Positions 44,487-56,945 of a stretch of DNA of 64,000 nt are shown piece by piece. Within the stretch, counting starts at the first letter, position 1. Each line of letters begins with the position of its first letter. The stretch comes from Puccinia triticina (Eukaryota; Basidiomycota; Pucciniomycetes; Pucciniales; Pucciniaceae), in contig NC_070572.1 of NCBI RefSeq assembly GCF_026914185.1, positions 4,774,001 to 4,838,000 of the forward strand, read 5' to 3'. The notes beneath the pieces were generated by a model. That model did not search any database and was not told the DNA's origin. It saw only the letters and a list, made by a program, of their open reading frames with translations. Made by a program: the position numbers and the translations under genes.

Positions 44487-46312
44487 ATGGCCGAATCACA
44501 TGCAGAAAACGGGGCCGACGACAAGCCAACATGGGGCTCCGTGAACACGCTGGAAGGAGGAGGATTCACTGAGTCTGAGGAGGCACCACCGCAACTGCCG
44601 GTACCATCGGACTTGCTGTTCAAACCGGCGTCAGCCGACCATGTCCGACCGAAGGTCTTCTTCGATATCACCGTCGACACTAGACTGGTGGGCAGGATCA
44701 TCTTCGAACTCTTCGATGATATCGTCCCTAGGACCGCCGAGAACTTCCGGGCGCTCTGTACAGGTGAAAAGGGAGTCAGTCAATCGTCCGGCAAACCGTT
44801 GTGCTATAAGGGTAGCACATTTCATCGAGTGATCAAGAGTTTTATGTGCCAGGTTGGTTTCATTCTTTCTTTCTTTCCTCTGATTCTTCCTGTTTCATTC
44901 TTTGGGGGCGGAGTAACACATTTCTGATGCCTGTGCTCAACTTGTTACCAGGGTGGCGATTTCACCGCGGGTAATGGTACTGGTGGCGAGTCGATTTATG
45001 GTGATAAATTTGAGGATGAAAAGTAAGATTAGCGATGGTCAATCCGTACCCTCGGTTTTCATTTGTCCTTGCTTCTACATACGTGTCTACTGATCTCGGA
45101 AATAATGGTTCTTGCAGCTTTGAGCTTAAGCATTCCAAGCCTTTCCTCCTGTCGATGGCCAATGCCGGTCCGGGCACGAACGGCTCCCAGTTCTTTATCA
45201 CCACCGTCCATACCCCACATCTAGATGGGAAGCACGTCGTCTTTGGCAGGGTGATTGCTGGCCGGTCCATCGTGCGCCTGATAGAACAGACCCCTACCAA
45301 GCCTGGTGCAGACCAGCCCACGGAGTCGATTATGATATCAGACTGTGGAATGGCTACCGAAGAGGTCCTCGTTGACGGCAAGAAGCAGCCGGATCAGTGG
45401 GGCGACGAGTGGGAGGATCACCCTAGTGATGTGAGCATCTTAGACATACCCTCTCTGTATGGTTCAAGTCCATAACAGCTTGGAGACCTGGTCCTAGATA
45501 TATAGACCCCTGATTGACCTCTGAACTTCCGACAGGATGATGAAAAGATTGAATATATCGAGACCTGCCTGAAGATCGCCACCAAACTGAAGCAGATCGC
45601 AACCACAGCATTCAAAGATGGTAACTTCGAGGTGGCAGCCAAGAAATATATCAAAGTGTGTCTAATGGAGAAATTAACCGATGGCTCTTGGTGAATACTC
45701 ACGGTTTAATGACACTCTTCTCAGGCTGTTACCTATCTTGACACTCATACGGTCCTCCCCGATGGCTGTACGGAAGAAGAGGTGGAGACGTACACCTCCC
45801 TGCGAGTTACGATCCTCTTGAACGCCGGCCTGGCGTCGATTAAGGCTGCCGGCCAACCGGATGCATCCCCCCCGGTGGCCAAGAAGCACGCACGGACGGC
45901 GATGAAGTACTGCAGTAGGGTCTTGGATATGTACCATCCTGCCGGACAGCCACTTGAAAGGTCCAAGCAAGGCTTGATCGGGTGCTACAAGGAGCTGAGT
46001 AATGATGAACGGTGAGTGATTATAAGCATCAGCTATCTGTTTGACTCGACCCAGCCTGGCCAGAGATCTGAGCCACCTTCTTCTCTGCATCACTCTTGGC
46101 TGCTTATATATCATAGAGCCAAGGCACTCTACCGAAGGGCATTAGCTGGGGTGATCGTCCAAGAGAACGAGGTCAGCTTGAAGGACCTCGTCGAAGCCCA
46201 TAAGCTAGTGCCCGGCGATCAGGCCATCAAGAAGGAACTCGAGCGAGTTCGACTCCAGATCGATAACCAACGGAAGAAGGAGAGAGCAGCGTTTGGAAAG
46301 ATGTTTGGTTGA
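44487..46312 (+). CDS. CPR6: Cyp40-type peptidyl-prolyl isomerase with TPR domain, 450 aa
   Basis: Six exons (44487-44852, 44952-45022, 45118-45430, 45536-45655, 45725-46011, 46117-46312) join in phase. Residues about 54-225 are the cyclophilin domain: [52 protein letters not shown] and [11 protein letters not shown]. The residue equivalent to Trp121 of CypA is His, as in Cyp40 proteins, which weakens cyclosporin binding. Residues about 250-450 are TPR helices ([27 protein letters not shown]) and end in a Lys/Arg-rich tail. Cyp40/Cpr6 docks on the Hsp90 C-terminus as a co-chaperone in the cytosol. An acidic N-terminal extension of about 50 residues is unusual for the family. The gene symbol follows the yeast orthologue by architecture; Cpr7 is the other possible counterpart. 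Confidence 0.93.
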
Positions 46313-46730
46313 GAAATTTAGACCCATCTCCCTCCCCTCCGCCCCCAAAAAAAACGCAATCTTGAAGAACTATGAAACTTCCTCCAGTTTGATTTTTTGT
46401 TCTTATTGGAAGATGCGTTGGAAGAAAGTGTGAAATGATTGTTTTTTTTTCTTCTCCTTTTTACTGCGCCAAATTAAAGAAAGGTTGGATTGGTTTTACG
46501 AGGTTTTCTTTCTTGGTGGATGATAGACAAATCAAGAAAGCCAGCCAGTTGCGGAATATGTTCGTCAGGCCTGCAACTGTTGATGTGAATAATATGAGTT
46601 CCAAGAAGTGCTTCCCGTAATAACACTCAGACCAACGGAGTTTCCACGACGATGATGCCGCTCTTAACTTGGCCGGGGCTGTGATGGCCCAACTGGCTCG
46701 AGTTCACCCACTTCCCCCTCATCAACCACT

Positions 46731-49405
46731 ATGCCAGCCCAGCACGAACAGTTCTCACTCTCCTTCCTCGTCCGAGCTGTTGCCGGACTGGCTTCCCACA
46801 AGCTTCCTACCCAGGCCCAGCTCTCCAAGATAATCACGGCCATCCTAGACTCACCCCTCTTCGATGCTGGCAGGGATAGTCAGACAAGCGGCGCGGATCA
46901 CCAGCAGCCAGCACTGCTCAGCTCGATCGCTGAGTTCCTCGTGGTGTTCAAAAACCTGACAGACACCAAGAACAGGGACAGCCAAGCCCAACGATTGCTC
47001 AGTGCCTTGGTGGTCGACAGCCATCAGCCCCAACTCAGGCTGCCCACACTCCCCCCAAGTTTATCAAACCCATCCTCCAGTTCCCCAACGATCTTCCTAA
47101 AGAAATTGCTTCTATCCAGCGTAGAAATACCGCATGACGTCAACGCAATCGTCCAAGAATCACTCGATCTCCTCACCGAACTCTTCAACCCATCAAAACG
47201 AAAGATGACCAAGGAAGACGACCAAACAGTCGATCGGATCGTCTCCAAGCTGATCAAGCTCATCGTCCATCTGCGCAGAAGCATCGGCGGTCTGCTGAGG
47301 GAGGAGATCGAGTCCTTCCGGGTCACTCTTGCCGAGGACTTCGAGGGATTCAAGGTCAACGACGAGTTCCGTGAAATCATCGGGCTCGTTGGTCAGTGTG
47401 TCGATGGCTTCTGCGCTGGAGAGGATCATGCCCCCTCTTACTGGCACTCACTCACCGCACCTTGGAACCAACTCATCGAATTGTTTACGGAGCATAAGGA
47501 TGAATTGCTGGCGCCTTTGAAGAAGGTATGTCACCATAGTCTCATTCTCTACATCATCTGAAGCCTCCGTATTCAAGGTGGAACCAGTCCGATCTGTAGC
47601 ATATTATGTGTATCTGGAAGTCCCGTAGAGTATAACTTCCTACTAATCTGAGTCTCCTATCTACGAATGACCGATCCAGGTTCAAGTGGTAATCGTTCAG
47701 ATGTTCGACGACTCTGACGACCAGCTGTATTCGCCCAGGCTGTATGAGAGCTTAGCTGTCGCAGTCAAAGAGTTCCAGGAAGCGAGTAGGCTGATTGGCC
47801 AGCCGATGGGAGAGATCCTCCAAGCCTTGGAGAGAATCCGGCTTCGGATCGTCGTCGAAGACCCTTCCTGGCCGGAAGCTTACCAAGCATTCCAAAGAGT
47901 GTCGACCGAGCTCCTATGCTCTACCACCGCCAACTCGAAAGATCTTGCTCGACACGTGACCGGAGGGGTGGCCAAGGCAACATTCAATACCTTGCTCGAG
48001 TATATAGTGCCTCGTTTGCTGTTGTTGATTAACGTATTTAAATGATTTCAATCTACTATCGGATCAAACCAATAGTGCTGGGATTCTGAGCTTATTATTT
48101 GCTTACCAACAGGAAATACCCTCACCAAGGATCGAGTACGTATCCCCTACGATTGACGCAGTTTTTGACGTGAGTTTTCAAGTCTCATTGAATTTTCGTT
48201 TAAATTTTTCAAATAAAAAGTAGGGGTCTAACAATCAGCTGCTGATATACCTTTGGACTATGTATGTATCAGCCGGCAAGTTTCACTTCGACCTCTGGCT
48301 TCTTGCCCAGTTCAATGATCTCGACAACCGTTCATCGGTTAGAAGTCAGTCAGCGCTCCTCTGAGGATCAACCTGGGAGGATCCCAGGACCCAATACATT
48401 ATCGGTCCGGCCGAACACTTACCAAAAGATCTCCATCGTCGGATTAAGAGTGCTTTCGAAGAACGTCGGCTTCTACTTCCACAAGAAAGTCGACCAGGAT
48501 AAGAACATTGTCGCTCAGAAGCTTGACTTTACAAACATTGAAGACGAGGGTAAGGTCGATATCTTCCTGGGTATGGGCGACCAGGATGGCCTGTCTCTAG
48601 ACTTGGAGCTCGACTGGAATTATCACCGTCATCTTGATTGCTCCTCCGAAGTTCCCAGACGGGCGCGCCATGCTCCGAGCCTCCAGAATCCGGATGGATT
48701 GTTTTTGATCAAGTCTTTCAAAGTTGACTTGAAGGTGCGACATCGATCATTCCTACTTGAATTTTTGCGCTCGACTATCTTGGAAAGACTGGATTTCGAT
48801 CATTCTTAAATTGTTTCTAACCATGAGCAAATCCTTCGCGCTTTGAATTCTCATTTCCGCCTGTATAGGGCTTTGGAGTTTTCCCGCACGACACCAGTCA
48901 TCCTGTGCTCAACTGGATCTTAAAGCCGGGATTGGAACCATACATACATGGCAAGATCACGGAAACCCTTCAAGAATACTTACTGGATCAATTGACCAGG
49001 CTCAACAACTTGCTGGGTAAGATGCGGATCCGATGGGAAGAAGTGGCAGACTCCGGTCGAGGTACGACGTGGGAGAAGCTCTGGGAAGTGATCAAGGTGA
49101 TTGCGTCTGGCTCGGAGGAGGCCGAGGAGGAAGACCAACCGGAGAGCACGTCGAGGATCGACGGGAGCGGGTTCGAGCTCGAGGCCGAGGACGGCTCATA
49201 CACGATCCGAATCGGGATCGGCCAGAAGATGCTCCCCGGGAAAGGCCTCGGCGGGCCTGGAGGATTCAAGGAGCGGCTCGCGATTATCGCCGATGACGCC
49301 GGCGCAGCTATCGACCGTCGGGTGACCGAGATCGCGGACGGGATCAAGCAGGCCACACTCGATGGCGAGCGTCCAGGATGGCAGTCTGATGTCTTCGATC
49401 TCTGA
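46731..49405 (+). CDS. HAM1/BPI-like protein, 734 aa
   Basis: Five exons (46731-47525, 47680-48033, 48113-48169, 48273-48734, 48869-49405) join in phase, including a 57-nt exon. The N-terminal half is helical and leucine-rich (SFLVRAVAGLASHKLPTQAQ, IVSKLIKLIVHLRRSIGGLL). The C-terminal half has SKNVGFYFHKKVD, DEGKVDIFLGMGDQDGLSL and HPVLNWILKPGLEPYIHGKI, which match the pattern of the fungal HAM1 C-terminal (BPI-like, lipid-binding fold) family linked to hyphal anastomosis. No signal peptide or membrane span is seen, so it is probably intracellular. The family match is by remembered pattern; a profile search is needed to be certain. The cellular role in this organism is unknown. Confidence 0.6.
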
Positions 49406-49812
49406 ACTCTGTCGGATCAGCCGCCGAAAGTTGCAACCATTTTATATTTCATAAAATATTCCAGTCAGACTACCGTTCAGCTCTCTCACTACTCAGCTGT
49501 TTCATATTTCATTCTTCCAGACAACATGTCCTTTACCGATGTGTAACACTACCTTGTAGCACGAGTCCCTGACCGATCTGTAACTAGTTATGCTAAAAAA
49601 TGAGGACTTATCATATCGCAGCATACCACCATCTGTAGAAACATTCTTTGCATTCAAGCGCATATTCTACAATCAAAGAACGGCTTGTGTTTTCATGTGA
49701 TTTACTGTGATGATTTTGCATGCCAAACCCTATTAGCTACATAAATAAAACTGTATATATGTATCTGACAAATTTAACAAAACCCATCATCAACATGGGA
49801 GTTGTCAATTTT
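49406..49812. other. 3' flank, no gene
   Basis: AT-rich sequence after the HAM1-like gene, with AATAAA-type signals near 49743. No ORF or repeat is supported. Confidence 0.45.
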
Positions 49813-50345
49813 CTAATCCTTGTTCCATCTTTGAAGGGCTTCTGGCCAATATTTAACTTCCCTACATGATGTCTTGAAGGACGGGCTGTAATCCTGTGTG
49901 CAACCAATAAGTTTGAAATTCACTTGCCACGCACGCGCATAGTTGGGTATTTCTGGTCTATATGTTTGTCTTGATACATTTCCTTTGGTTTGAAGAAATA
50001 AAAAGCCAAACAATACACATAATAATTCATGGTGGTGGCCTGTTCCATTTCTTCCTTGAGTGCAGGGCTCCATCCAAGCTCTCCATTTGGATGTCATAGT
50101 ACCTGGAAATGGTAAGAAAAAGAATGATTACCTTCTACCCATATTGCAGCAATTTGGTCACCAGTTGGGAGGCTGTAAACTCTTTAATACACATTTTTAG
50201 CATTGTCAGTGAGCCTGTGTTGAGTCCAAGAGATTTAAATGCAAAGTTGACATTTATCCAGAATATGGATTTAATCACTTGATTTCCCTCAGCTGTGTGT
50301 TCTAGGGTTTCAAATTTCAACATTTGAAGTAATTCAGGTGGTGTT

Positions 50346-51195
50346 CACTGCAAGAAAAACTCTAGAAACTGCTTGCAGTTGAGATGCAAGAGCTCAAGGC
50401 AGATTACATGTGAATTGCATAATTTATGCAAGAGTGAGTCTAAGCTCCAAAAAAACTGAGTTCAGGCTCCAAAATACTGACTTGACACCTGTGTAAATTC
50501 CCCTTTTGTGTGTACATACTCCTTCCATGTGCACATATCCCTTTTTACGCATTCACCCCTTTCATAATGTGTCCATACCCCTTTCATATGCGTGTATCCC
50601 TTTCATGTGCATGTATCACTTTCACAATGTGTACATACCCCTTTCATCATGCGTTCATGAAGCTTTCATGTTTACATGTTGCCTTTGAGTTTTTTACATC
50701 CCTTTCAATACCCCTTTCATCATTCAGGTTTACATACCCCTTTGATGTTTGCATATCCCTTTCATGTGCACCCTTATTGCACATACTCCTTTCATACATA
50801 CAAACCCCTTTCATGCATACATACCCATTTCATCATGTGTTAATACACCTTCTCACATTCCCCTTTAATGCTTGGATATTCATTTCTTATGTACATATCC
50901 CTTTCATGTGTACACACCCTTTTTATGTTATTCTGGCTGGATTCAATGGCACATGGAGTGTTTAATAAAATGAAATAAGAGGGTGCTCAGGGGGATGCTC
51001 ATTTTCAAGGTTGAAAATTTGCCTCAGCCTACTGCATGATCACTACAGAATGTTCAGCATTGGGATGCTGAACAAGGTATACACCCAAGGTGCACCAGCA
51101 TGGAATTTGGATGCTTGACTCCAGCTTGAGCTGAGACTTGATTCAAGCTTACTGCATCTCAACTGCAAGCAGTTTCTAGAGTTTTTCTTGCAGTG
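50346..51195. mobile_element. Non-autonomous CACTG (CACTA-type) element, 850 bp, GTT duplication
   Basis: The first 43 nt (CACTGCAAGAAAAACTC...) are identical to the reverse complement of the last 43. GTT flanks both ends (50343-50345 and 51196-51198). CACT ends with a 3-bp duplication are typical of CACTA/EnSpm elements. The perfect TIR suggests recent movement. The body carries subterminal-like tandem repeats. A Plavaka transposase such as the one at 2.8-6.0 kb is a candidate source, but no shared ends were seen. Confidence 0.85.
50515..50935 (+). repeat. Degenerate tandem repeat, unit about 17-20 bp
   Basis: Around 20 imperfect units of the form CATACCCCTTTCATGTGTA run through the middle of the CACTG element. 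The short ORFs here encode the repeat only. Confidence 0.75.
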
Positions 51196-51371
51196 GTTGA
51201 TAGTTTTTCTAAAGTGATCTTTCCTTGGTGACATCAAAATGTTTTTTTTTCTGCTGTGAAGAGTATGGTATCACTATCATACTTCACACAAATTCTTGCT
51301 GCTCTCAAATTTTATGGCCTGAATCAAGAATGTTTGGCCCAGCCTCATGAAATTGGCTATTCTAAATTTTA

Positions 51372-52453
51372 GGGCAAGCCTTTATGCACAACAAAAAAAC
51401 CCACGCGCACGCCAAGGAAATGGTGTGATCTTCATTTCACACCAAATAGATTGGTGTGCCAATGTTGTCACGCCAATGAATATGGCGTCCAGTAGCTGTA
51501 CACGCCATTTCTGTGGCGTCTTGGGTCCCACACGCCAAAACTTTGCTAAATAATGGCCTGTGGGACTCAAGACACCACAGTAATGGCGTGTACAGTTACC
51601 GGACGCCAAGATGTCCCTCCAATCTCATGTCACGCACGATTTCTGGCATGCATGGATGATTGTAGAGCTTGAGCCCCGTAAGAATCTTACTTAGCCAACC
51701 TTTAGCAGGAACAGACCGGTCATCAAGGGTGAGAACACCTCCTCTTGATGACCGGTGATGAACGGTCATTGAGAGGGCTCACACCTCTCGATGATTGGTC
51801 AGACCGGTCATTGAGGGGACTCACACCTCTCAATGACCGGTCATCACCGGTCATCAAGGTGAGTCACATCTCTTGATACCAGTCAGACTGGTCATCGAGA
51901 GGAGGTGCTACTCCCCTTGGTGACCGGCACAGACCGGTCATCAAGAGGAGGTGCTACTCCCTTGGTGACCAGCACAGACCGGTCATTGAGAGGAGATGTT
52001 ACTCCCCTCGATGACCGGTCAGACCGTTCATTGAGAGATTTGACTCACCTTGATGACCGGTGATGACCGGTCATCAAGAGGTGTGCCGGTCTGACCGGTC
52101 ATCAAGAGATGTGACTCACCTTAATGACTGGTAATCAAGAGGTGTGAGTCCTTGGTGATGGTGTTGTGTGCTTTGGGGTGCGCATGGAGATAATACAGAG
52201 CTATGTGGCGTGCGCAGTACTGCACACCATCTTTGGTTGGCCAGATTAGCAGATCTTTGGAGTGCACTGCATGTGCACTCCATATCTCATGGGGTGTAAG
52301 CAATTGCCACACCAAAAAAATGCTTAGGTCTGGCGTCTGGCCCTCCTCATGCCATCCTCTTGGCTTGTCTGCAGCTGCACACCAGAAATTCTGGGCGTGC
52401 AGGACCTTTTGGCGTGCGCGTGGTGTACTTTTGGCGTGCATAAAGGCTGCCCC
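51372..52453. mobile_element. TIR element, 1082 bp, 8-bp duplication AAATTTTA
   Basis: The ends GGGCAAGCCTTTATGCAC and (reverse complement) GGGGCAGCCTTTATGCAC are inverted, and CACGCGCACGCCAA recurs further in on both arms. AAATTTTA flanks it exactly at 51364-51371 and 52454-52461. Inside are a hairpin at about 51470-51610 built on ATGGCGT/ACGCCAT and an array of ACCGGT palindromes. There is no coding region. The 8-bp duplication suggests hAT-like mobilisation (inference). Confidence 0.82.
51712..52140. repeat. Array of GATGACCGGTCATC palindromes
   Basis: About 15-20 copies of ACCGGT, most inside GATGACCGGTCATC or GACCGGTCATCAAGAGG, occur in alternating orientation with CTCCTC/GAGGAG spacers. 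Each unit is itself a palindrome, so the array can form serial hairpins. Confidence 0.8.
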
Positions 52454-52461
52454 AAATTTTA

Positions 52462-53763
52462 TTGGGGAGTATTTCTTCAGGATTTGTTGGAATCTACTTC
52501 ACCCTCTTAAGAGGAGTAACACTGGTGAGTAGTACTTCAAGTACACTTGCTAAAGCAACTTTAATGAATATTCATATTCATGTGTTATTTCAAACTTGTG
52601 ACAGGTTTCCTGGACAAGTCAAATCACAAAATGCTAGGCGCTGCCGCGCTATTGTGCCGGAAAGTGACGCAAGCAATGTCATTGCCCAAAACTCAAGTGA
52701 TCCTCAATCACTAAGCTCCAAGAAATTCAGTCGGAGATTTTGTTACTCTGTTTGATTGATAAGCTCATTGCTTATCTGTTTGATCAGAATGAACTCCAAA
52801 ATCAAAGCTCAAAGCAAAAACCAAGAGCGTCGACTGATTTAATAACCCTCTAACAAGTCTATAGAGCCGTTTAAGCTTTCCAATTACTGACAAGCTCAAT
52901 ACCAAGACTGCCTAGACTTCTTTGACTTTTTTATGTTTTTTTGGATAGAAAATAGCCGTTAGCTAGGACTAAGTGAACACAAGCAATTTTAGTTATATTG
53001 TCAGGTCTATCAGATTTTGTCTGCCTTCAGGTAAAACAAATCTTAATTTAATTATAGTTATAATTAAACATTGTATTTCTTATTTTATCACTACTTATAA
53101 GAAATACAATTCTTCAGTTTTCCTATTTCTCAGGATTGGGTGTGGCAATGGTTGGCCAGCTACACTAACTGTCTTAGTCTGTAGCATAATTTTGCCAAGC
53201 TTTAGCATGGTGTTAGCACAATTCTGCAGGATCTGCACTAACGCTACGGGTGTGCTACACTGTGTTGCAGCACATTTCAGCGGCTTTTTGGAATTTTTAC
53301 GGGTAAAAGCACTGTAGATTGGCACAATGTAGTTTAGCCGGGGTATTGGCATGATAAAACTACAGAAAAAAAGGGGCACTGTTAGCACCACTACTCTAAT
53401 ATTCAGTGACCCTTTAGCAAGGTTTAGCATAGCGGCCTACCACTGGTGCAACAAATCCAATACATCACCATGGGAGTTTGCTTGGCACTTGCATGCAAGT
53501 GCCATCACAAAATATTATTTAAGAACCCTGTTAGATATATCCTGGAACTTGAGCCTCAATGTATGCTGAATCCATGATGAATTTATGTTTAACTTATGCT
53601 CAATTGAGCTGAAGGCACTTTGGAAAGGAGTTGAATTCAATTGAAAACCAGCTTCAACTGAACTCTAGTTATTACTAGAACTATTTTAGACAACTAACTT
53701 GCAAATCAATATCAAATACTTGGCAGAAACGAGTTATTTACCACGGGAATCATATATTTCTAG
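52462..53763. other. Repeat-derived intergenic sequence
   Basis: TGTTGGAATCTACTTCACC at about 52488 resembles an LTR start, but no partner was found. 53146-53448 has weakly inverted ends (TGGTTGGCCAGCTAC and, reversed, AGTGGTAGGCCGCTA) around GCTACAC/GTGTAGC motifs, without a clear duplication. No gene is seen. Confidence 0.4.
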
Positions 53764-55219
53764 AGCTGGCCCCTATCATCTGTTGGCGGGTACCTGTGGA
53801 AGTGCACAGGTATCTGCTGGGTGAGGGTGAGGTTGTCCAGTCTGGGTCCAAATTCAGGCATGTACCTGCGCACAAATCACCATTCTGCCACCAGGAAAAA
53901 TAAACTGTTACTAGACTATAGGTGACATCAGCCTAAGTCCACTGAGCTACCCACCAGCTGCACAGTTGGCCGCATGGATAGCCCCCTGTAGGAAACAAAG
54001 GGGCCATTGTAGCCTAGTTGTGGTAGCACCAGAGCTGGAAAAAAGTGACAGTCATTGTTGCTTGATGTCACCTGATGTCTAGTGAAAATTGATTTTTACT
54101 GGAATGCACAGCTCTGCTTGCCCCTAGTGCCCATTGGCAGGTACTAAATACCTGTGGGTGGGTACACTACCTGTGGAAGTATGCAGGTAACAGCCAGCAG
54201 GTGCAGGTGTCCATTCTGGGTCAAAATTCAGGAAGGTACCTGCACCCGCTGCAGGTACCCGGGTGCAAAGTTCCAGCTCTGTATATTTCATTCTATCATG
54301 TGTTTATCATAAATCCCAAAAAGCTTGAGATATGTTAGTGGTACACAAAAAGATACATGTGTAAGTTTGTGTGACACATTCTTTAGTTGGTGAATTTTTT
54401 CACAAAATATTTGAAGTTCTGGGAAAAGTCCAGCGGAAAAAACCTCATATTAATCAGGAGTTGTGTATGAATTCAGAAAATATCCCCAAAATCATTTGTG
54501 TGCATATGGCTGAATGTTATAAACAGTTTTTGAAGGTTCCACCTAAGCCCCTGTCTGCATGAGCACTCAGGTTGGCATCACTTGGCTGAGTGATGAAAAA
54601 TGTGACACACCAGCACACATGTGTAAATTTGTGTGACACATTCTTCAGCTGCTAAATTTTGTCCCAAGGGATTTAGAATTCTGGGACAAGTCCAGGGGAG
54701 CCTCAGATTACCCAGGGTTTGTGAATGAATTTCAGAAAATCTCCTCAACAGGATTTCTGTACTGATGGATGAAAATCAAATACAATTATTAAAGGATTCA
54801 GCTAATTTGCCCCTGGGATTGTGGGGCACTCATCTTGGCATGATATGGCTGGGTGATGGTCTACGTGTCACACAAACGCGCACGCGTATGTTTGTGTGAC
54901 ACAATTTGTCACAGAAACCCGCACAGCTCACATGGTTTTGTGACAGTTGGCCCCACAGCGCCAAAGTCAAACTGTATTACCAGAGCAAAATCAGACCTCT
55001 CACTAGAGCTGACACTTTTCACCTGGTTACCGCGGCGGGCATGTGGTTACCTGCCTGAATTTTGACCCAGAATGGACACCCGCACCTGTACCCGGCACCC
55101 GCTGGCAGTTACCTGCGTACTTCCATGGGTAGAGATGGCATCAGGTACCCGCTACCCGTTTGCGGGCACCTGCTTTCAGGAGCAGGTACCCGGAAACAGG
55201 TGCCGGTGCAGAACTCCTA

Positions 55220-56640
55220 CTGTGCCAGGCGGTAGGCAGTTAGTGGAGGGGAATGGGGAAAAGAAACTGTGTGCCCTCCGGGGTGATGGTTGGGATGAGC
55301 AATGAGGATTGGTAAAGCAATTAGGTTTTTTTGGGGGAAGATTTTACGACGGCGTTGAGCGCGCGTTGGCGGTTTGTTGTTTTGAGGGAAGAAGGAAATG
55401 AAAAAAGCAAGAGACTCTGGGAGGATCAATAAGATTCAGGATAGCGCTTTGGAGGGCGCCGGATAATGAACAATAAACTTCTGATGGATTCCTAATGGGA
55501 TCAGCTAGGTTCCATGCCCCCCTTCCTCTGAGTTTGTGGGCGAACTCAGACTCCAGGAGGAGCCGCGCACTGCGGACCAATCATCACGCCCTGCACACAC
55601 AGAAAACAAACAAAACAAAACCCAACACCAACAACAAAAAGAGGAAGAAAACCAACCCTCCACACAACCAACCATCCAACATGCGCAAAGAAGAAACAAA
55701 ACAAAAGACAAAGAAGGAAAAAAAAGGAAGACAGAGAAAAAGGGAAAGAAAGAAATGGGAGGACAACACTACATAGGAAGAAAAGAGCTCCTGCGCACCG
55801 TAGCACTCTTGAGGGTGGGAATCTTTATCTTGAGGCTGTCAGCTCCTGTCTCTTTGGTGACACGGAGATGATAGGGTTTTCGACGATCTGCAGCGGCTAA
55901 GTAGTGGCCAGATGTCTTATGGGTCACACTATAGCCAGAAGGCCAGTGGAATAAAGTCCAACTCAACGCCAAAGGGGGAGGGACTAGAGTAGACTAGCAC
56001 CCTTACGTAAGTAAGGGGACGCGGCAATTACTCTAGCCAAGCGCCGTTGCTCAAAACAGGTTTACGGAAACTCTGTTCTTCTAGGATACAGGTATGAATA
56101 CCTGTACCTAGGAGAATACTCAAAGGAATATGAAGCTGTAAGAGAAAATAGGTCAGTAGATTACTAGGAAACCCCACTCACTTTAATTTTAAGTAAGGTG
56201 TACGGGTTTGTATGTGCAATAATCTTGGGGGAAAGATCCCCCCCTTTTATATTACAGGATCCTGATCTTCCTTCAAGTCAAGGCACCAGAGGGATCCTTA
56301 ACTCCAAGGAGAGGAAGAGGACCACAGAATTCAGAAGAGGTATTTACATAAATAATTATGTAATCTCTCTATTTGTGCATAGTTTGTTCTCAATGAAGAT
56401 AAATACATAGAGAGGTAAGTTTATCTCTCTCTGTATGGAAAATACATAATAAGTGTGAAATCATATAGTTTAGTACATATAAAGTAATGATTGCAACAAA
56501 AGTAATAATATAAGACAACAGGAGGACTTGAACACAGGATCTTACACAAGATCAAGATCAAGCTTAAGGAAGCCTTTAGCCATTGGGTTACATGAATTGT
56601 AACTATCATTGTAGACACATGGACAATTGTCTCAGTGGCT
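55220..56640. other. Spacer within the MITE field, weak ORFs only
   Basis: 55490-55760 is an A/G- and Lys/Glu-like low-complexity stretch. A minus frame at 55972-55769 (starting MALSWTLFHWPSGYS) is moderately protein-like but has no recognised family. The remainder is AT-rich. Confidence 0.3.
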
Positions 56641-56767
56641 GACAGAGGCCCTGTACCGGTTTGACCACCACACCGGGTGCGGGTGCGGGTGTCCAATATC
56701 AGTGAAATTTCAGGTAGGTACCTGCACCCGCCACAGGTACCTGCGCACAAAGTGCCGTCCTACAGGG

Positions 56768-56945
56768 TAGGGATGGCGCTGGTTACCATTTTGCAGGTAC
56801 CTGTTGCCTGCAGGCGGGTACCTGTCTGGCGTGGCAGGTACCCGCCAGCCGGTGCCAGGTGCGGGTGCGGGTGTCCAAATTTTGTGAAAATTTGGGCAGG
56901 TACCCGCACCCGCCACGGGTACCCGGGTGCGAAGTGCCATCTCTA
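56768..56945. mobile_element. hAT-like MITE, 178 bp
   Basis: The ends TAGGGATGGCGCT and (reverse complement) TAGAGATGGCACT are inverted. The interior is GGTACC- and GGTGCGGGTG-rich. The 8-bp flanks (CTACAGGG and TCCATGGG) agree only in part, perhaps because it abuts another copy. Confidence 0.6.

Larger units (their letters stand above)
49813..51240 (-). pseudogene. Unknown coding remnant split by a CACTG element
   Basis: Minus-strand segments read KITLEKLS (right of the element) and PPELLQMLKFETLEHTAEGN, IKSIFWINVNFAFKSLGLNT (left of it). Removing the element and one GTT copy restores a continuous frame through the junction. A second block at 50097-49813 starts MTSKWRAWMEPCTQ. The family is not recognised; an older transposon protein is likely. 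Confidence 0.4.

Noticed and set aside
50506..50965. ORFs of His/Pro/Phe repeats
   Set aside because: They only translate the CCCTTTCAT minisatellite.
53146..53448. A further member of the CAA-end, 7-bp element set
   Set aside because: The ends are only weakly inverted and I found no target duplication.
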